Positions 33,311 to 41,408 of a stretch of 64,000 nt of DNA are shown in pieces. The notes below the pieces were generated by a model that did no database searches, was not told where the DNA came from, and saw nothing but the letters and a program-made list of their open reading frames with translations. A program made the translations under genes and the position numbers. Numbering within the stretch: the stretch's first letter is position 1; every line of letters begins with the position of its first letter. The stretch spans positions 1-64,000 of the forward strand of contig JAMXLM010000040.1 in the NCBI GenBank assembly GCA_024280995.1, written 5' to 3'. This DNA comes from Candidatus Dormiibacterota bacterium. Lineage in GTDB: Bacteria > Chloroflexota > Dormibacteria > Dormibacterales > Dormibacteraceae.

Positions 33311-33724
33311 TTGCGGGAGTGCCTGGTGATCTACGTAGACGCCGCGCTGGACAAGCATGGCCGGGCCGGATGTGGCCTGGCCGTTTTTGTTAGAGGCCGG
33401 GCCGTCTACACAGAGTCGTTCGGCTTTTCGCATATCGGCGGATCGGCCCAGCTGGAGGCACACGTGTGTGCGGGCGCGCTCGACCTCGCGGCGGCGCGCT
33501 GGCCACACCACCGCGTGATCGTGCGCACGGATTGCGCTCCGGTGGTCCGAAGTCGAATGCCCTCGAGCGACAGTTTTCGCATCGCAGTGCACGAAGTTCG
33601 CGAACGATGCCGGCGCGGCTGGCGCGTCGTCCGTTATGTAAGTCGGAAGGCAAATCCCGCACATGAGCTCGCGCGCGAAGGATTGAAGAGTCTGTCGAAG
33701 CAGCAACTTCTGGTCGCGGCGTAG
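33311..33724 (+). CDS. RNase H-like domain protein
   Basis: 137 residues from TTG 33311, with GGGAGGA about 9 nt upstream; ATG 33179 in frame is an alternative that would add a repeat-bearing N-terminus. RNase HI-type order: Asp10 in VIYVDAALD, Glu49 in QLEAHV, Asp74 in VRTDCAPV. The final catalytic Asp is not clear: the end reads NPAHELARE where AD-LA is usual. So the enzyme may act on RNA-DNA hybrids, or be a divergent nucleic-acid-binding relative of the RVT_3 group. Confidence 0.75.
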   Translation: MRECLVIYVDAALDKHGRAGCGLAVFVRGRAVYTESFGFSHIGGSAQLEAHVCAGALDLAAARWPHHRVIVRTDCAPVVRSRMPSSDSFRIAVHEVRERCRRGWRVVRYVSRKANPAHELAREGLKSLSKQQLLVAA

Positions 33725-33755
33725 GAATAAATCTCGCCTGAAAATTCAAATCGGG

Positions 33756-33777
33756 CGCAGCAACTAGTATTGCTGCG
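33756..33777. promoter_or_regulatory. 8-6-8 palindrome overlapping a -10 box
   Basis: CGCAGCAA (33756-33763), loop CTAGTA, TTGCTGCG (33770-33777), perfect arms. TAGTAT at 33765-33770 inside it looks like the -10 box of the downstream gene. A T-rich run (GATTTCTCTTTTT) follows about 4 nt later. It may be an operator for the nucleoid-like gene or a terminator for the RNase H-like gene. Confidence 0.5.
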
Positions 33778-33807
33778 CTCGATTTCTCTTTTTCGCAGGG
33801 AGTGAAA

Positions 33808-34158
33808 ATGGCACCAGAGGAAGCACAGTCAACCGCGCCGCGCCGCAGAGGACGTCCGCCAGGCTCGAAGACACGCCGCCGCCGGACGACGGCGGGCGGG
33901 GGCGATCTCGTGGCTCAGCTGAACGCGATGGTCGCGGAGCTCATCAAGAAGAACCGGCAGCTCCAGCGCCAGGTGGCGCGGCTCAGCGAAAAGGCAGGCG
34001 CGTCGAAAGCCACCAAGGGCGTGGAGCGAAGCCTGCGCACGATCTCACGGCGTGTGCAGAAGGCGCTCGGCGGCACCACGACTCGCCGGCGCAAGGCTGC
34101 TCCCGCGAATGGGCGCCGGCGCAAGGCGACGACCACGCGGCGTAAGAAAAGCTCCTAG
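33808..34158 (+). CDS. AT-hook, lysine/arginine-rich nucleoid-like protein
   Basis: 116 residues from ATG 33808 (AGGGAG 5 nt upstream; a GTG at 33802 overlaps that site). Residues about 12-21 hold an AT-hook core, RRRGRPPGSK. The middle (VAQLNAMVAELIKKNRQLQRQ) is a coiled coil. The tail is basic repeats of Arg-Arg-Arg-Lys-Ala type ending TTRRKKSS. The layout suggests minor-groove DNA binding with dimerisation, like histone-H1-like bacterial proteins; no named family assigned. Confidence 0.75.
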   Translation: MAPEEAQSTAPRRRGRPPGSKTRRRRTTAGGGDLVAQLNAMVAELIKKNRQLQRQVARLSEKAGASKATKGVERSLRTISRRVQKALGGTTTRRRKAAPANGRRRKATTTRRKKSS

Positions 34159-34171
34159 CAGGAAAAGTTTT

Positions 34172-34543
34172 CTAGAACGTCCCTTCGTTCATCCGCTTGG
34201 CGGTGTGATACGCGTCGAGAATGCTGAACATCCACAGACCCGCACCGCCAAGCTCCATCGGAATTCCGATGGCGGCGCCGAGGACCGAGAGATCCAGGTC
34301 GAAACCGAAAAATTGCAAACCGCCGACTCCGACGAGGTAGGCGACGCCCTTCAAGTTCTGGCCCAAATAGAAATGGCCGAGACCCGGCACGAGCGCGAGA
34401 AAGCCTGCAGCGATGGGACTCTTTCGCGAGCGAACGTACGGCGGGGCGTATCCGCCCGAGGAAGACGAACCGCAGCGCGGGCATGGCGCGTTCGGGTTGG
34501 TGAGCAGCAGACCACAGCGTCCGCAGAGAACTTCGGTAGCCAT
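34172..34543 (-). CDS. Zinc-ribbon, TM2-like membrane protein
   Basis: 123 residues from ATG 34543, which has GGAACGGAG just upstream. An N-terminal zinc ribbon (CGRCG and CPRCG), a short Ser/Gly linker, then three hydrophobic segments with ALVPGLGHFYLGQNLKGVAY, the pattern of TM2 and related small membrane proteins. Function unknown. Its 3' end faces the nucleoid-like gene with only 13 nt between stops. Confidence 0.8.
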   Translation of the reverse strand: MATEVLCGRCGLLLTNPNAPCPRCGSSSSGGYAPPYVRSRKSPIAAGFLALVPGLGHFYLGQNLKGVAYLVGVGGLQFFGFDLDLSVLGAAIGIPMELGGAGLWMFSILDAYHTAKRMNEGTF

Positions 34544-34644
34544 CTCCGTTCCAGTTTGCCCTTTTTGGAAGCAGCCTGAAACCAGCAAATCCGGGCGTCG
34601 ATCTCGCGAATCTGCGTCGAATTTGCGGTTCAGGTTGCTTCTGC

Positions 34645-34650
34645 TAGCGT
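34645..34650 (+). promoter_or_regulatory. -10 box before the acyl-CoA dehydrogenase gene
   Basis: TAGCGT 7 nt before the GTG at 34658, with TTGCGG (34623-34628) as possible -35 at 16 nt. No ribosome site, so probably leaderless. Confidence 0.45.
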
Positions 34651-34657
34651 CCTAACC

Positions 34658-35830
34658 GTGGATCTCGGGTTCACGCCTGAGGAGGAGACCTTCCGCCAGG
34701 AGGTCCAGGCATGGCTTCAGGCCAACCTGCCGAAGGCCTGGCGCCAGGACGGCAAGGGCGGCTACCGCGACGAAGAGGACACGGACCTCCAGCGCGAATG
34801 GCAGCGCAAGCTCTACGAGGGCGGCTGGCTGAAGCTTGGCTGGCCGAAGGAGGTCGGCGGGCGCGGCGCCACTCCGGTGATGCAGGCGATCTACCAGGAG
34901 GAGATGGCGCGCGCCGGCGCGCCGGGCATCCTCGGTCGGCTCGGGGTCACGCTGCTCGCCCCGACCCTGGTGGCGCACGGCACCGACTGGCAGAAGGAGA
35001 CCTATGTCGAGAAGATCCTCAGCGGCGAGCTGATCTTCTGCCAGGGCTTCAGCGAGCCGAACGCCGGCAGCGACCTTGCCGGCCTGCGGACGCGCGCGGA
35101 ACGGCGCGACGGCAAGTGGGTGCTCGACGGTCAGAAGACGTGGTCGAGCGGGGCCCACTACTCGGACAAGAGCTTTCTGCTGGCGCGGACCGACTCGGCC
35201 GCCGAGCCGCACAAAGGGATCGGGTTCTTTCTCGTCGACATGCATCAACCGGGCGTCGAGGTCAGGCGCATCAAGCAGATGACCGGCGGCGGAGAGTTCG
35301 GTGAGATCTTCCTGAGCGGCGCCGAGGTCGAAGACCGTGACCTCGTCGGCCAACCCGGCGACGGATGGAAGATCGCGATGACCGTGTTCGGGTTCGAGCG
35401 CGGCGGCCTTGCTCAGGCGGCACGTTTCGAGCAGGCGGTGGACGAGCTCGCGGCCCTGGCCCGGGCCAGGGGTGCGGGCGCCGATCCCACCATGCGGCAG
35501 CGGATCGCGCAGGCGCGTATCGAAGCGCACGTCTTCAGGCTCATCGGCCTTCGCAACCTCACCCGCGCCCAGCACGGCAACGCGCCGGGGCCAGAGGCGA
35601 GCATGACCAAGCTCTTCTGGAGCGAGATGGACAAGCGACTCCAGGAGACGGCCGTGGGGGTTGAAGGCATGTACGGCGCGCTCGCGCCGGACTCGGACGG
35701 CGCGATCGAGGATGGGCGATGGCAGTACGGCTGGATGTGGTCCCAGGCGGAGACGATCTACGCCGGGTCCTCCGAGATCCAGCGCAACATCATCGCCGAG
35801 CGCGTGCTCGGACTCCCGCGCGGGCGATGA
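34658..35830 (+). CDS. Acyl-CoA dehydrogenase
   Basis: FAD enzyme for the first step of fatty acid beta-oxidation or a related CoA-ester oxidation. 390 residues, full length. FAD-binding GFSEPNAGSDLAGL, QKTWSSGAHYSDK, the DDW-like GEIFLSGAEV region and the C-terminal dimer/FAD motif YAGSSEIQRNIIAERVLGLPR. Chain-length specificity is not readable. First gene of an operon with two MaoC-type hydratases (ATGA overlaps). Confidence 0.95.
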   Translation: MDLGFTPEEETFRQEVQAWLQANLPKAWRQDGKGGYRDEEDTDLQREWQRKLYEGGWLKLGWPKEVGGRGATPVMQAIYQEEMARAGAPGILGRLGVTLLAPTLVAHGTDWQKETYVEKILSGELIFCQGFSEPNAGSDLAGLRTRAERRDGKWVLDGQKTWSSGAHYSDKSFLLARTDSAAEPHKGIGFFLVDMHQPGVEVRRIKQMTGGGEFGEIFLSGAEVEDRDLVGQPGDGWKIAMTVFGFERGGLAQAARFEQAVDELAALARARGAGADPTMRQRIAQARIEAHVFRLIGLRNLTRAQHGNAPGPEASMTKLFWSEMDKRLQETAVGVEGMYGALAPDSDGAIEDGRWQYGWMWSQAETIYAGSSEIQRNIIAERVLGLPRGR

Positions 35831-36255
35831 GCGCCACAGGCACGATCACAGACGTCATCGCGCTTCTCAAGTCGCGGATCGGCGTCGACGGGGAGCCGGT
35901 GACTGCGACCATCGAGGCGGGACACGTCAAACGCTTTGTCGAGGCGATAGGCGATCCAAATCCGCGATGGACGAAGGAGGCGCCACCCACGTTCCTCGTC
36001 GCGATCGCGCCGGTGTCGCTGCACATGGCGGACGCCGAGGTCTACGGCACCGGCTGGTTGAACGGCGGCAACCGGTTCGAATATCTGGCGCCGGTGTTGA
36101 TCGGAGATGTGATCACGGCGCGCGGTCACGTCGCCGACGTTTACGACAAGAGGGGCTCGAGCGGGGCGATGCTCTTCATCGTCTTCGAGACCGAGTACAC
36201 AAACCAGCGCGGGGAGCCAGTCGCGCGTTTGCGTGGGACGCTGATTCGAAGATGA
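35827..36255 (+). CDS. MaoC-like hydratase, N-terminal-type subunit
   Basis: 142 residues of the hot-dog fold resembling the MaoC_dehydrat_N half of two-part enoyl hydratases such as mycobacterial HadA/HadC: KRFVEAIGDPNPRW near the N-terminus, ADAEVYGTGWLNGGNRFEYL, and RGHVADVYDKRG. The (R)-hydratase His/Asp motif is not in this subunit, as expected if the next gene supplies it. Overlaps both neighbours as ATGA. Confidence 0.85.
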   Translation: MSATGTITDVIALLKSRIGVDGEPVTATIEAGHVKRFVEAIGDPNPRWTKEAPPTFLVAIAPVSLHMADAEVYGTGWLNGGNRFEYLAPVLIGDVITARGHVADVYDKRGSSGAMLFIVFETEYTNQRGEPVARLRGTLIRR

Positions 36256-36644
36256 GCGCCCCTGCCATCGGCCAGGAGCTGCCGGAGCTGGTCAAGAATC
36301 CGACCACCCGCCAGCTCGTGCAGTACGCCGGCGCCCAGGGCGACTTCTACGAGATCCACTACGACCAGGCCTACGCGCGCAGCGTCGGCCTGCCGGGGGT
36401 GATCCTGCACGGCCTCCTGAAGGCTGCGTTCCTCGGTCAGCTGGTCACCGACTGGCTGGGAGGCCGCGGCGAGCTGGTCGACTTCGAGGTCAGCTATCGC
36501 GGCGTCGACGAGCCGGGCAGGCCGTACCGATGTCGCGGCCGGGTGAGCAACGTCGACGGCAACGACGTCGAGCTCGAGGTCTGGGGCGAGGACGAGTCGG
36601 GAAAGCGCACAACCGTCGGGACGGCTAGAGTGCGCCTGAGCTGA
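36252..36644 (+). CDS. MaoC-like (R)-enoyl-CoA hydratase, catalytic subunit
   Basis: 130 residues, hot-dog fold. The hydratase motif GDFYEIHYDQAYARSVGLPG carries the catalytic Asp and His, followed by VILHGLLKAAFLG. With the preceding half it probably forms a heterodimeric hydratase for the enoyl product of the acyl-CoA dehydrogenase. ATG overlaps the previous stop; its own stop overlaps the next start (TGATG). Confidence 0.88.
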   Translation: MSAPAIGQELPELVKNPTTRQLVQYAGAQGDFYEIHYDQAYARSVGLPGVILHGLLKAAFLGQLVTDWLGGRGELVDFEVSYRGVDEPGRPYRCRGRVSNVDGNDVELEVWGEDESGKRTTVGTARVRLS

Positions 36645-37105
36645 TGGGCGGCTTCCCTTACGAGCTACTCAAGTACATCCACATCCTGGCCGCGATCGTC
36701 GCCGTGGGCTCGAACATCACCTACGGCGTCTGGAACGCTCGCTCCGCCGGTGAGCCGGCCCACCTCGGATTTGCGTTGAAAGGAATCCGTTTCATCGACA
36801 ACCGCATCGCCAACCCGGCTTACGGTGTGCTGTTCCTGTCCGGCCTGATCATGGTCTTCGCCGGACACTGGGGAATCACCTCACTGTGGGTGATCGTCGC
36901 GATCATCCTGTTCATCGTCGTCGCGGCACTGGGATTCGGGGTCTTCACGCCCCTTCTGCGCCGTCAGATCGAGTTGGTCGACGCCGGCGACACGACCTCG
37001 TCCGAATTCAAGTTCCTGTCGAACAGGAGCCGCGTGATCGGACCGATCCTTGGCCTCATCGTCGCGGTGATCCTCGTGATGATGGTCTTCAAGCCGACGC
37101 TGTAG
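36644..37105 (+). CDS. DUF2269-family membrane protein
   Basis: 153 residues with four membrane helices. KYIHILAAIVAVGSNITYGVW near the start is typical of DUF2269. No function known for the family. It closes the acyl-CoA operon (1-nt overlap). Its last 142 nt are also the antisense 3' end of the minus-strand membrane gene. Confidence 0.82.
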   Translation: MGGFPYELLKYIHILAAIVAVGSNITYGVWNARSAGEPAHLGFALKGIRFIDNRIANPAYGVLFLSGLIMVFAGHWGITSLWVIVAIILFIVVAALGFGVFTPLLRRQIELVDAGDTTSSEFKFLSNRSRVIGPILGLIVAVILVMMVFKPTL

Positions 37106-37782
37106 ACCCACAGGACGACCAGCACGGAGCCGTCGATCACCCCGTAGCCGCCCGCTATCACCGACGGCGGGTTACCGGACGGGATGTGCGTCCACGGCGC
37201 GACCGGCATCCACTGCCAGTTGCCGAACGATGTGCCCGAGATCTCGAGCTCACTGACGATCACGAAGATGGCCGCGAACATCGGCCAGCGCGGGGAGCGG
37301 AGAAGGAAGTAGGCGAAGACCGGCAGGCACAACGCGCCCTGCAGGTCGAAGCGGCCGGTGACGATCGGCAGCAGGGTCAGCCCCAGCGCCGCCCACGTGG
37401 CGGCGACCCCAAGGACCACGTACGCGACACGGCGGCCGTGGCGTTGTACCAGCGGGGTCTGCGCCGCCAGCAGGCCGAAGAGATAGACGATGCCGTGGCC
37501 GGGCGGCACGAACAGCGGCAGGTTGTGCAGGCGGTAGCGGTAGACGCCCCAGACCAGCGATCCCACGATCTCGAAGCCGGTGGCGACGAGTACGCACGTC
37601 CACACCTGGGCGCGGAGATGCGGCGGCACCTTGAGCGAGGCCAGATAGAGAGCGAGGAAGGTAAGCGCCCCAAGCAGGTACTGCTGCCAGAGCGCGGTGA
37701 TCCGGCTGTCGGCGAACAGGCCGACCGGGGTGTAGATCAGGAAATAGACCTGGAGCCAGTACGGCCGGAGGCGGTGAAGCAC
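36964..37782 (-). CDS. Multi-pass membrane protein, unknown
   Basis: 272 residues from GTG 37782, about seven membrane helices, with LFVPPGHGIVYLFGLLAAQ and GNWQWMPVAPWTHIPSGNPPS as the most distinctive loops. The first stop in frame is at 36964, so the last about 47 codons overlap the DUF2269 gene tail to tail. That tail (after VYSVGLKTIITRI) is basic and unlike the rest. Starts 9 nt after the TetR gene, so the two form an operon; a transported or sensed lipid-like molecule is possible but not shown. Confidence 0.75.
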   Translation of the reverse strand: MLHRLRPYWLQVYFLIYTPVGLFADSRITALWQQYLLGALTFLALYLASLKVPPHLRAQVWTCVLVATGFEIVGSLVWGVYRYRLHNLPLFVPPGHGIVYLFGLLAAQTPLVQRHGRRVAYVVLGVAATWAALGLTLLPIVTGRFDLQGALCLPVFAYFLLRSPRWPMFAAIFVIVSELEISGTSFGNWQWMPVAPWTHIPSGNPPSVIAGGYGVIDGSVLVVLWVYSVGLKTIITRITATMRPRIGPITRLLFDRNLNSDEVVSPASTNSI

Positions 37783-37791
37783 CGCTTCGAA

Positions 37792-38436
37792 TTATCCCGT
37801 CGCGGCGGTGCGGTCCGTCCACGACCGAGCGAGCCGGGTGCCCCGCGTGACCAGCACGAGCATGTCGGCGAGCTCGTCCAGGTCGGGATATCGACCGCTG
37901 ACGTGCCCCAGCGCCAGCACCTCCGTGGCCGCGATGTGGATGTCGGCGATCATCTCCAGACGGCGCCGCTCGGCCGAGGTGGCCGCCGGGTAGCCGCGCG
38001 CCACCAGCTCGGCGACGATGTCGTTGCGGGTGTTTCCCGTCAAACGTCGGCTGGACTCTCCGAGAGGTGTGCCCGGGTGATGCCGGACGCGAAGCGCCAG
38101 GCGAAAAAGATCCGGGTTGGCGGCGATCAGCTCGAGCGGTGTGCGGAACTCCTGGCGGAGGATCTCCTCGTCGTTCGGCGCCTCGAGCGCCTCGCGGCGC
38201 TGGCGTGCGAGCTGACCTCGCAGCTCGTCGAAAAGCTGCTCCGAGAGCGCGACCATGAGGTCGTCCCGATTCGCGAAGTGCTCGTAGAACGTGGCCCCCG
38301 CGACGCCCGCGTGCTTCGCAACGTTGCTGGCCGAGACGCGGGTCTCCCCCCCGGCCAGGATGATGCCGCGCGCCGCCTCCAGCAGGCGCTGCCTGGTCCG
38401 CTCCTTGGCCTCGCGGCGGGTGAGGGCGCCCTTCAC
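37792..38436 (-). CDS. TetR-family transcriptional regulator
   Basis: 214 residues. N-terminal helix-turn-helix: RQRLLEAARGIILAGGETRVSASNVAKHAGVAGATFYEHFANRDDL spans about 15-60, with YEHF the typical TetR recognition-helix end. The C-terminal half is the ligand domain. It faces the liv-type operon; an 18-bp near-palindrome over that promoter is a good operator candidate. Confidence 0.93.
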   Translation of the reverse strand: MKGALTRREAKERTRQRLLEAARGIILAGGETRVSASNVAKHAGVAGATFYEHFANRDDLMVALSEQLFDELRGQLARQRREALEAPNDEEILRQEFRTPLELIAANPDLFRLALRVRHHPGTPLGESSRRLTGNTRNDIVAELVARGYPAATSAERRRLEMIADIHIAATEVLALGHVSGRYPDLDELADMLVLVTRGTRLARSWTDRTAATG

Positions 38437-38452
38437 CGGCTGAACTCGATTC

Positions 38453-38486
38453 TTGCCACGCTCGATTGACCGAGAGTACTATCGGT
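38453..38486 (+). promoter_or_regulatory. liv operon promoter with overlapping TetR-type operator
   Basis: TTGCCA (38453-38458), 18-nt spacer, TACTAT (38477-38482). Over the -10 box lies ACCGAGAGTACTATCGGT (38469-38486), a near-perfect 18-bp palindrome centred on AGTACT with one mismatched pair. A repressor bound here would block polymerase. Confidence 0.65.
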
Positions 38487-38543
38487 GAACCGCGCCCGGG
38501 GGGGCAAGTCTCAAATCGTTTCGGGACGCGATGGAGGTAGGAG

Positions 38544-39854
38544 ATGGTTTCCTCTTCGATCCGGCGGCTTTCGAGGTCGTGGGGGGCCCCGCTCGCGGTC
38601 CTCTTGATGATCGTGTCCGCCTGTGGCGGGGGCAGCTCGAACGGTGGGACCAACACCGCATCGGCCCCCGGCATCACGGCGACACAGATCACCATCGGCA
38701 GCCATCAGCCCCTGACCGGGCCTGCGGCGCCGGGCTACAGCGAGATCTCGAAGGCCTCCAACGCCTACTTCCAGTGGGTGAACTCCCACGGCGGCGTATG
38801 GGGCCGCTCGATCAACTACCTCTATGAGGACGACGGCTACAACCCGCAGAACACCTCGACGGTCGTGCGCAAGCTCGTCCTCGAGGACAAGGTGTTCGCC
38901 ATCTTCAACGGCCTCGGCACGCCGACGCACACGGCGGTGGTCGATTACCTGAACGGGCAGAAGGTCCCGGACCTCTTCGTCGCATCCGGCTGCGATTGCT
39001 GGAACCAGCCCTCCAAGTGGCCGCAGACCTTTGGCTGGCAGCCCGACTACATCATCGAAGGCAAGATCACGGGCAAGTACGTCAACGACAACTTCCAGGG
39101 CATGAAGGTCGGCTACCTCTACCAGGACGACGACTTCGGCCAGGGCGGGGTGCAGGGTCTGGACAGCCAGATCTCCGCGTCCAACGTCGTCGACAAGGAG
39201 AAGTACGTTCCCACCAACACCAACCTCGGACCGCAGCTCGCGAAGCTGCAGGCGATGGGCGCGCAGGTGGTCGTGCTGTACACGATCCCCGCCTTCACGG
39301 CCATCTCCCTTTTGACCGCGACCGCGCTGCACTTCAGCCCGAAGTGGGTGGTCAGCAGCGTCGGCGCCGAGCCGATAACGCTCGCGGGACTTCTCGCCGC
39401 TTTCGCCAAGAACCAGGCCGCGTCCGGCCTCGTGAATGGCATCGTCACCTCCGGCTACCTGCCGGCGGCAACGGATACATCCAGCCCGTGGATCACGCTC
39501 TTCAAGCAGATCCACGACCAGTACATCTCGTCGCTTCCCTTCGACGGCAACGTCGAGTATGGAATGGCGGTGGCTTACTCATTCGTCCAGCTGATGAAGA
39601 AGGCGGGTCGCAATCCATCCCGTCAGGACGTGATTCACACGCTGCAGAGCGGTCAGGTCGATCAGGGCCCTGGACTGGTGCCGTTCCAGTTCAGCTCGAG
39701 CAATCACCTCGGTTACTCGGGCGTCCAGATGGCGGTGATCCAGAACGGCCAGGCCAGCTTCACCGGGCCGATCTACACGGCTTCAGTGTCCGGCGGAGTA
39801 CAGGCCTGCGGCAGTTGCGCGTCGAAGCCGATGCCGACGAACGGGATCCCCTAA
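38544..39854 (+). CDS. Branched-chain amino acid-type ABC transporter substrate-binding lipoprotein (LivK family)
   Basis: 436 residues. Lipoprotein signal with lipobox VSAC, Cys27, then a Gly/Ser/Thr linker and a type I periplasmic fold beginning ITIGSHQPLTGPAAPGY. The pair of Cys in SGCDCW is unusual. LivK-family proteins bind branched-chain amino acids, amides or other small acids; ligand not predictable. GGAGG-like site just before ATG. First gene of a five-gene transporter operon. Confidence 0.92.
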   Translation: MVSSSIRRLSRSWGAPLAVLLMIVSACGGGSSNGGTNTASAPGITATQITIGSHQPLTGPAAPGYSEISKASNAYFQWVNSHGGVWGRSINYLYEDDGYNPQNTSTVVRKLVLEDKVFAIFNGLGTPTHTAVVDYLNGQKVPDLFVASGCDCWNQPSKWPQTFGWQPDYIIEGKITGKYVNDNFQGMKVGYLYQDDDFGQGGVQGLDSQISASNVVDKEKYVPTNTNLGPQLAKLQAMGAQVVVLYTIPAFTAISLLTATALHFSPKWVVSSVGAEPITLAGLLAAFAKNQAASGLVNGIVTSGYLPAATDTSSPWITLFKQIHDQYISSLPFDGNVEYGMAVAYSFVQLMKKAGRNPSRQDVIHTLQSGQVDQGPGLVPFQFSSSNHLGYSGVQMAVIQNGQASFTGPIYTASVSGGVQACGSCASKPMPTNGIP

Positions 39855-39886
39855 ACATCGACGTACGGCCATACGCTTGACGCTGC

Positions 39887-40696
39887 TTGAGCCAGGCAGC
39901 TTCTGCTTCAGCCGCTGACGCCGGCGAACCCGGGGCGCTGGAGGTTAGATCCCTCAGCGTCCGGTTCGGCGGCGTCGTGGCTCTTGACGGCGTCTCGCTT
40001 TCCGTCCCCGCAGGCGCGATCGTCGGCATCATCGGGCCCAACGGCGCGGGCAAGACCACACTTTTCAACGTCGTCAGCGGATTGGTCGATCCGGCGGGCG
40101 GCGACGTGACATACAACGGACGGCGCATCAACGGCATCCGTCCGCACGAGCTGAACCGGTTGGGCATCTCGCGCACGCTCCAGGGCCTCGGGCTGTGGCG
40201 CGCACTTACGGTGATCGAGAACGTGATGATCGGCGCGCGACGTGGCTCGAGCCCCGGGTTCGCGTCAGCCCTTCTGGGTCTGCCGCGGTCCGACCGCTAC
40301 GAGGCCGCGCTCAAGGAGCAGGCGCTCGCGCAGCTGAAGGCGCTCGGGATCGAGGAGTACGCAAACCGCCATCCGGGGACGCTTCCGTACGGCGTGCAGA
40401 AGTGGGTCTCGCTCGCTCGCGCTCTCATCTCTCGCCCCGCGCTTCTGCTCCTCGACGAGCCGGCCAGCGGCCTCTCCGCCAATGAGCAGAAGCAGCTCAT
40501 CGCTCTGCTCCGTTCGCTGAAAGAGCGGATGTCGATCGCGCTGGTGGAGCACCGTCTCGACCTGGTCATGAGTCTTTGCGAGCACATCCACGTCCTCGAC
40601 TTCGGAAGGCTGATCGCGTCCGGCTCACCGACCGAGATCCAGAACAACAAGAAGGTCACCGACGCCTACCTCGGGAGCGAGCTGACGGATGCTTGA
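39887..40696 (+). CDS. livG: ABC transporter ATP-binding protein (LivG family)
   Basis: 269 residues from TTG. Walker A GPNGAGKT, the LivG-type signature LPYGVQKWVSLARAL in place of LSGGQ, Walker B LLLLDEP, and ALVEHRLDLVM. The Q-loop reads RTLQ, where RTFQ is usual. About 18 disordered N-terminal residues. Overlaps livF by 8 nt. Confidence 0.92.
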   Translation: MSQAASASAADAGEPGALEVRSLSVRFGGVVALDGVSLSVPAGAIVGIIGPNGAGKTTLFNVVSGLVDPAGGDVTYNGRRINGIRPHELNRLGISRTLQGLGLWRALTVIENVMIGARRGSSPGFASALLGLPRSDRYEAALKEQALAQLKALGIEEYANRHPGTLPYGVQKWVSLARALISRPALLLLDEPASGLSANEQKQLIALLRSLKERMSIALVEHRLDLVMSLCEHIHVLDFGRLIASGSPTEIQNNKKVTDAYLGSELTDA

Positions 40697-41408
40697 GGTC
40701 GAAGACCTGCGCGTGACTTACGGGGGCGTGACGGCCCTGGATGGGATCAAGCTCTCCGTCCCGGACAAGGGCATAACGGCTGTCCTCGGCCCGAACGGCG
40801 CCGGCAAGTCGACGCTGCTGAAGACGATCGCGGGCCTCGTCAAGCCGGACGCGGGCCGCATCTCGTTCCGCGGCGCGTCGCTCCTCGGCGTGGCGCCGGA
40901 GGCGATCGTCCGGCGCGGCATCAGCATGGTGCCGGAGGGTGGTGGCGTCATCCGCGAGCTGACGGTGGACGAGAACCTCCGCGTCGTGCAGCCCAAGAAG
41001 CGCCAAGGGCCGGACGGCAAATCGGCCGGCAAGTCGGGCATCGACGAGGTCATGGAGCTCTTCCCGCCTCTGGCCGCACGCCGGCACAACGCAGCTCACT
41101 CGCTCTCCGGCGGGGAGCGTCAGATGCTGGCCGTCGGGCGAGCTCTGGTCTCGCGCGCCGACCTTCTGCTCCTCGACGAGCCATCCCTTGGGCTCGCGCC
41201 GAAGTTCGTCACGCTGATCATGCAGACCGTCCGCAAGCTCTGCGTGGAGCGAAACATCAGCGTCTTGCTGGTCGAGCAGAATGCGCGCAGCGCGCTCTCC
41301 ATCGCCGACCAGGCCATGCTGCTGTCAGCCGGCCGAACCATCGCCGCTCGCGCCGCGGGTGATCTCGCCAAGAACGAGGAGCTGTGGCATGCGTACCTGG
41401 GCTACTAG
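40689..41408 (+). CDS. livF: ABC transporter ATP-binding protein (LivF family)
   Basis: 239 residues. Walker A GPNGAGKST, SMVPEGGGVIRELTVDENL in the LivF Q-loop area (PEGR usual), signature LSGGERQMLAVGRAL, Walker B LLLLDEPSLGLAP and LVEQNARSAL. Partner of LivG in the cytoplasmic ATPase pair. The stop is directly followed by the livH ATG. Confidence 0.93.
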   Translation: MLEVEDLRVTYGGVTALDGIKLSVPDKGITAVLGPNGAGKSTLLKTIAGLVKPDAGRISFRGASLLGVAPEAIVRRGISMVPEGGGVIRELTVDENLRVVQPKKRQGPDGKSAGKSGIDEVMELFPPLAARRHNAAHSLSGGERQMLAVGRALVSRADLLLLDEPSLGLAPKFVTLIMQTVRKLCVERNISVLLVEQNARSALSIADQAMLLSAGRTIAARAAGDLAKNEELWHAYLGY

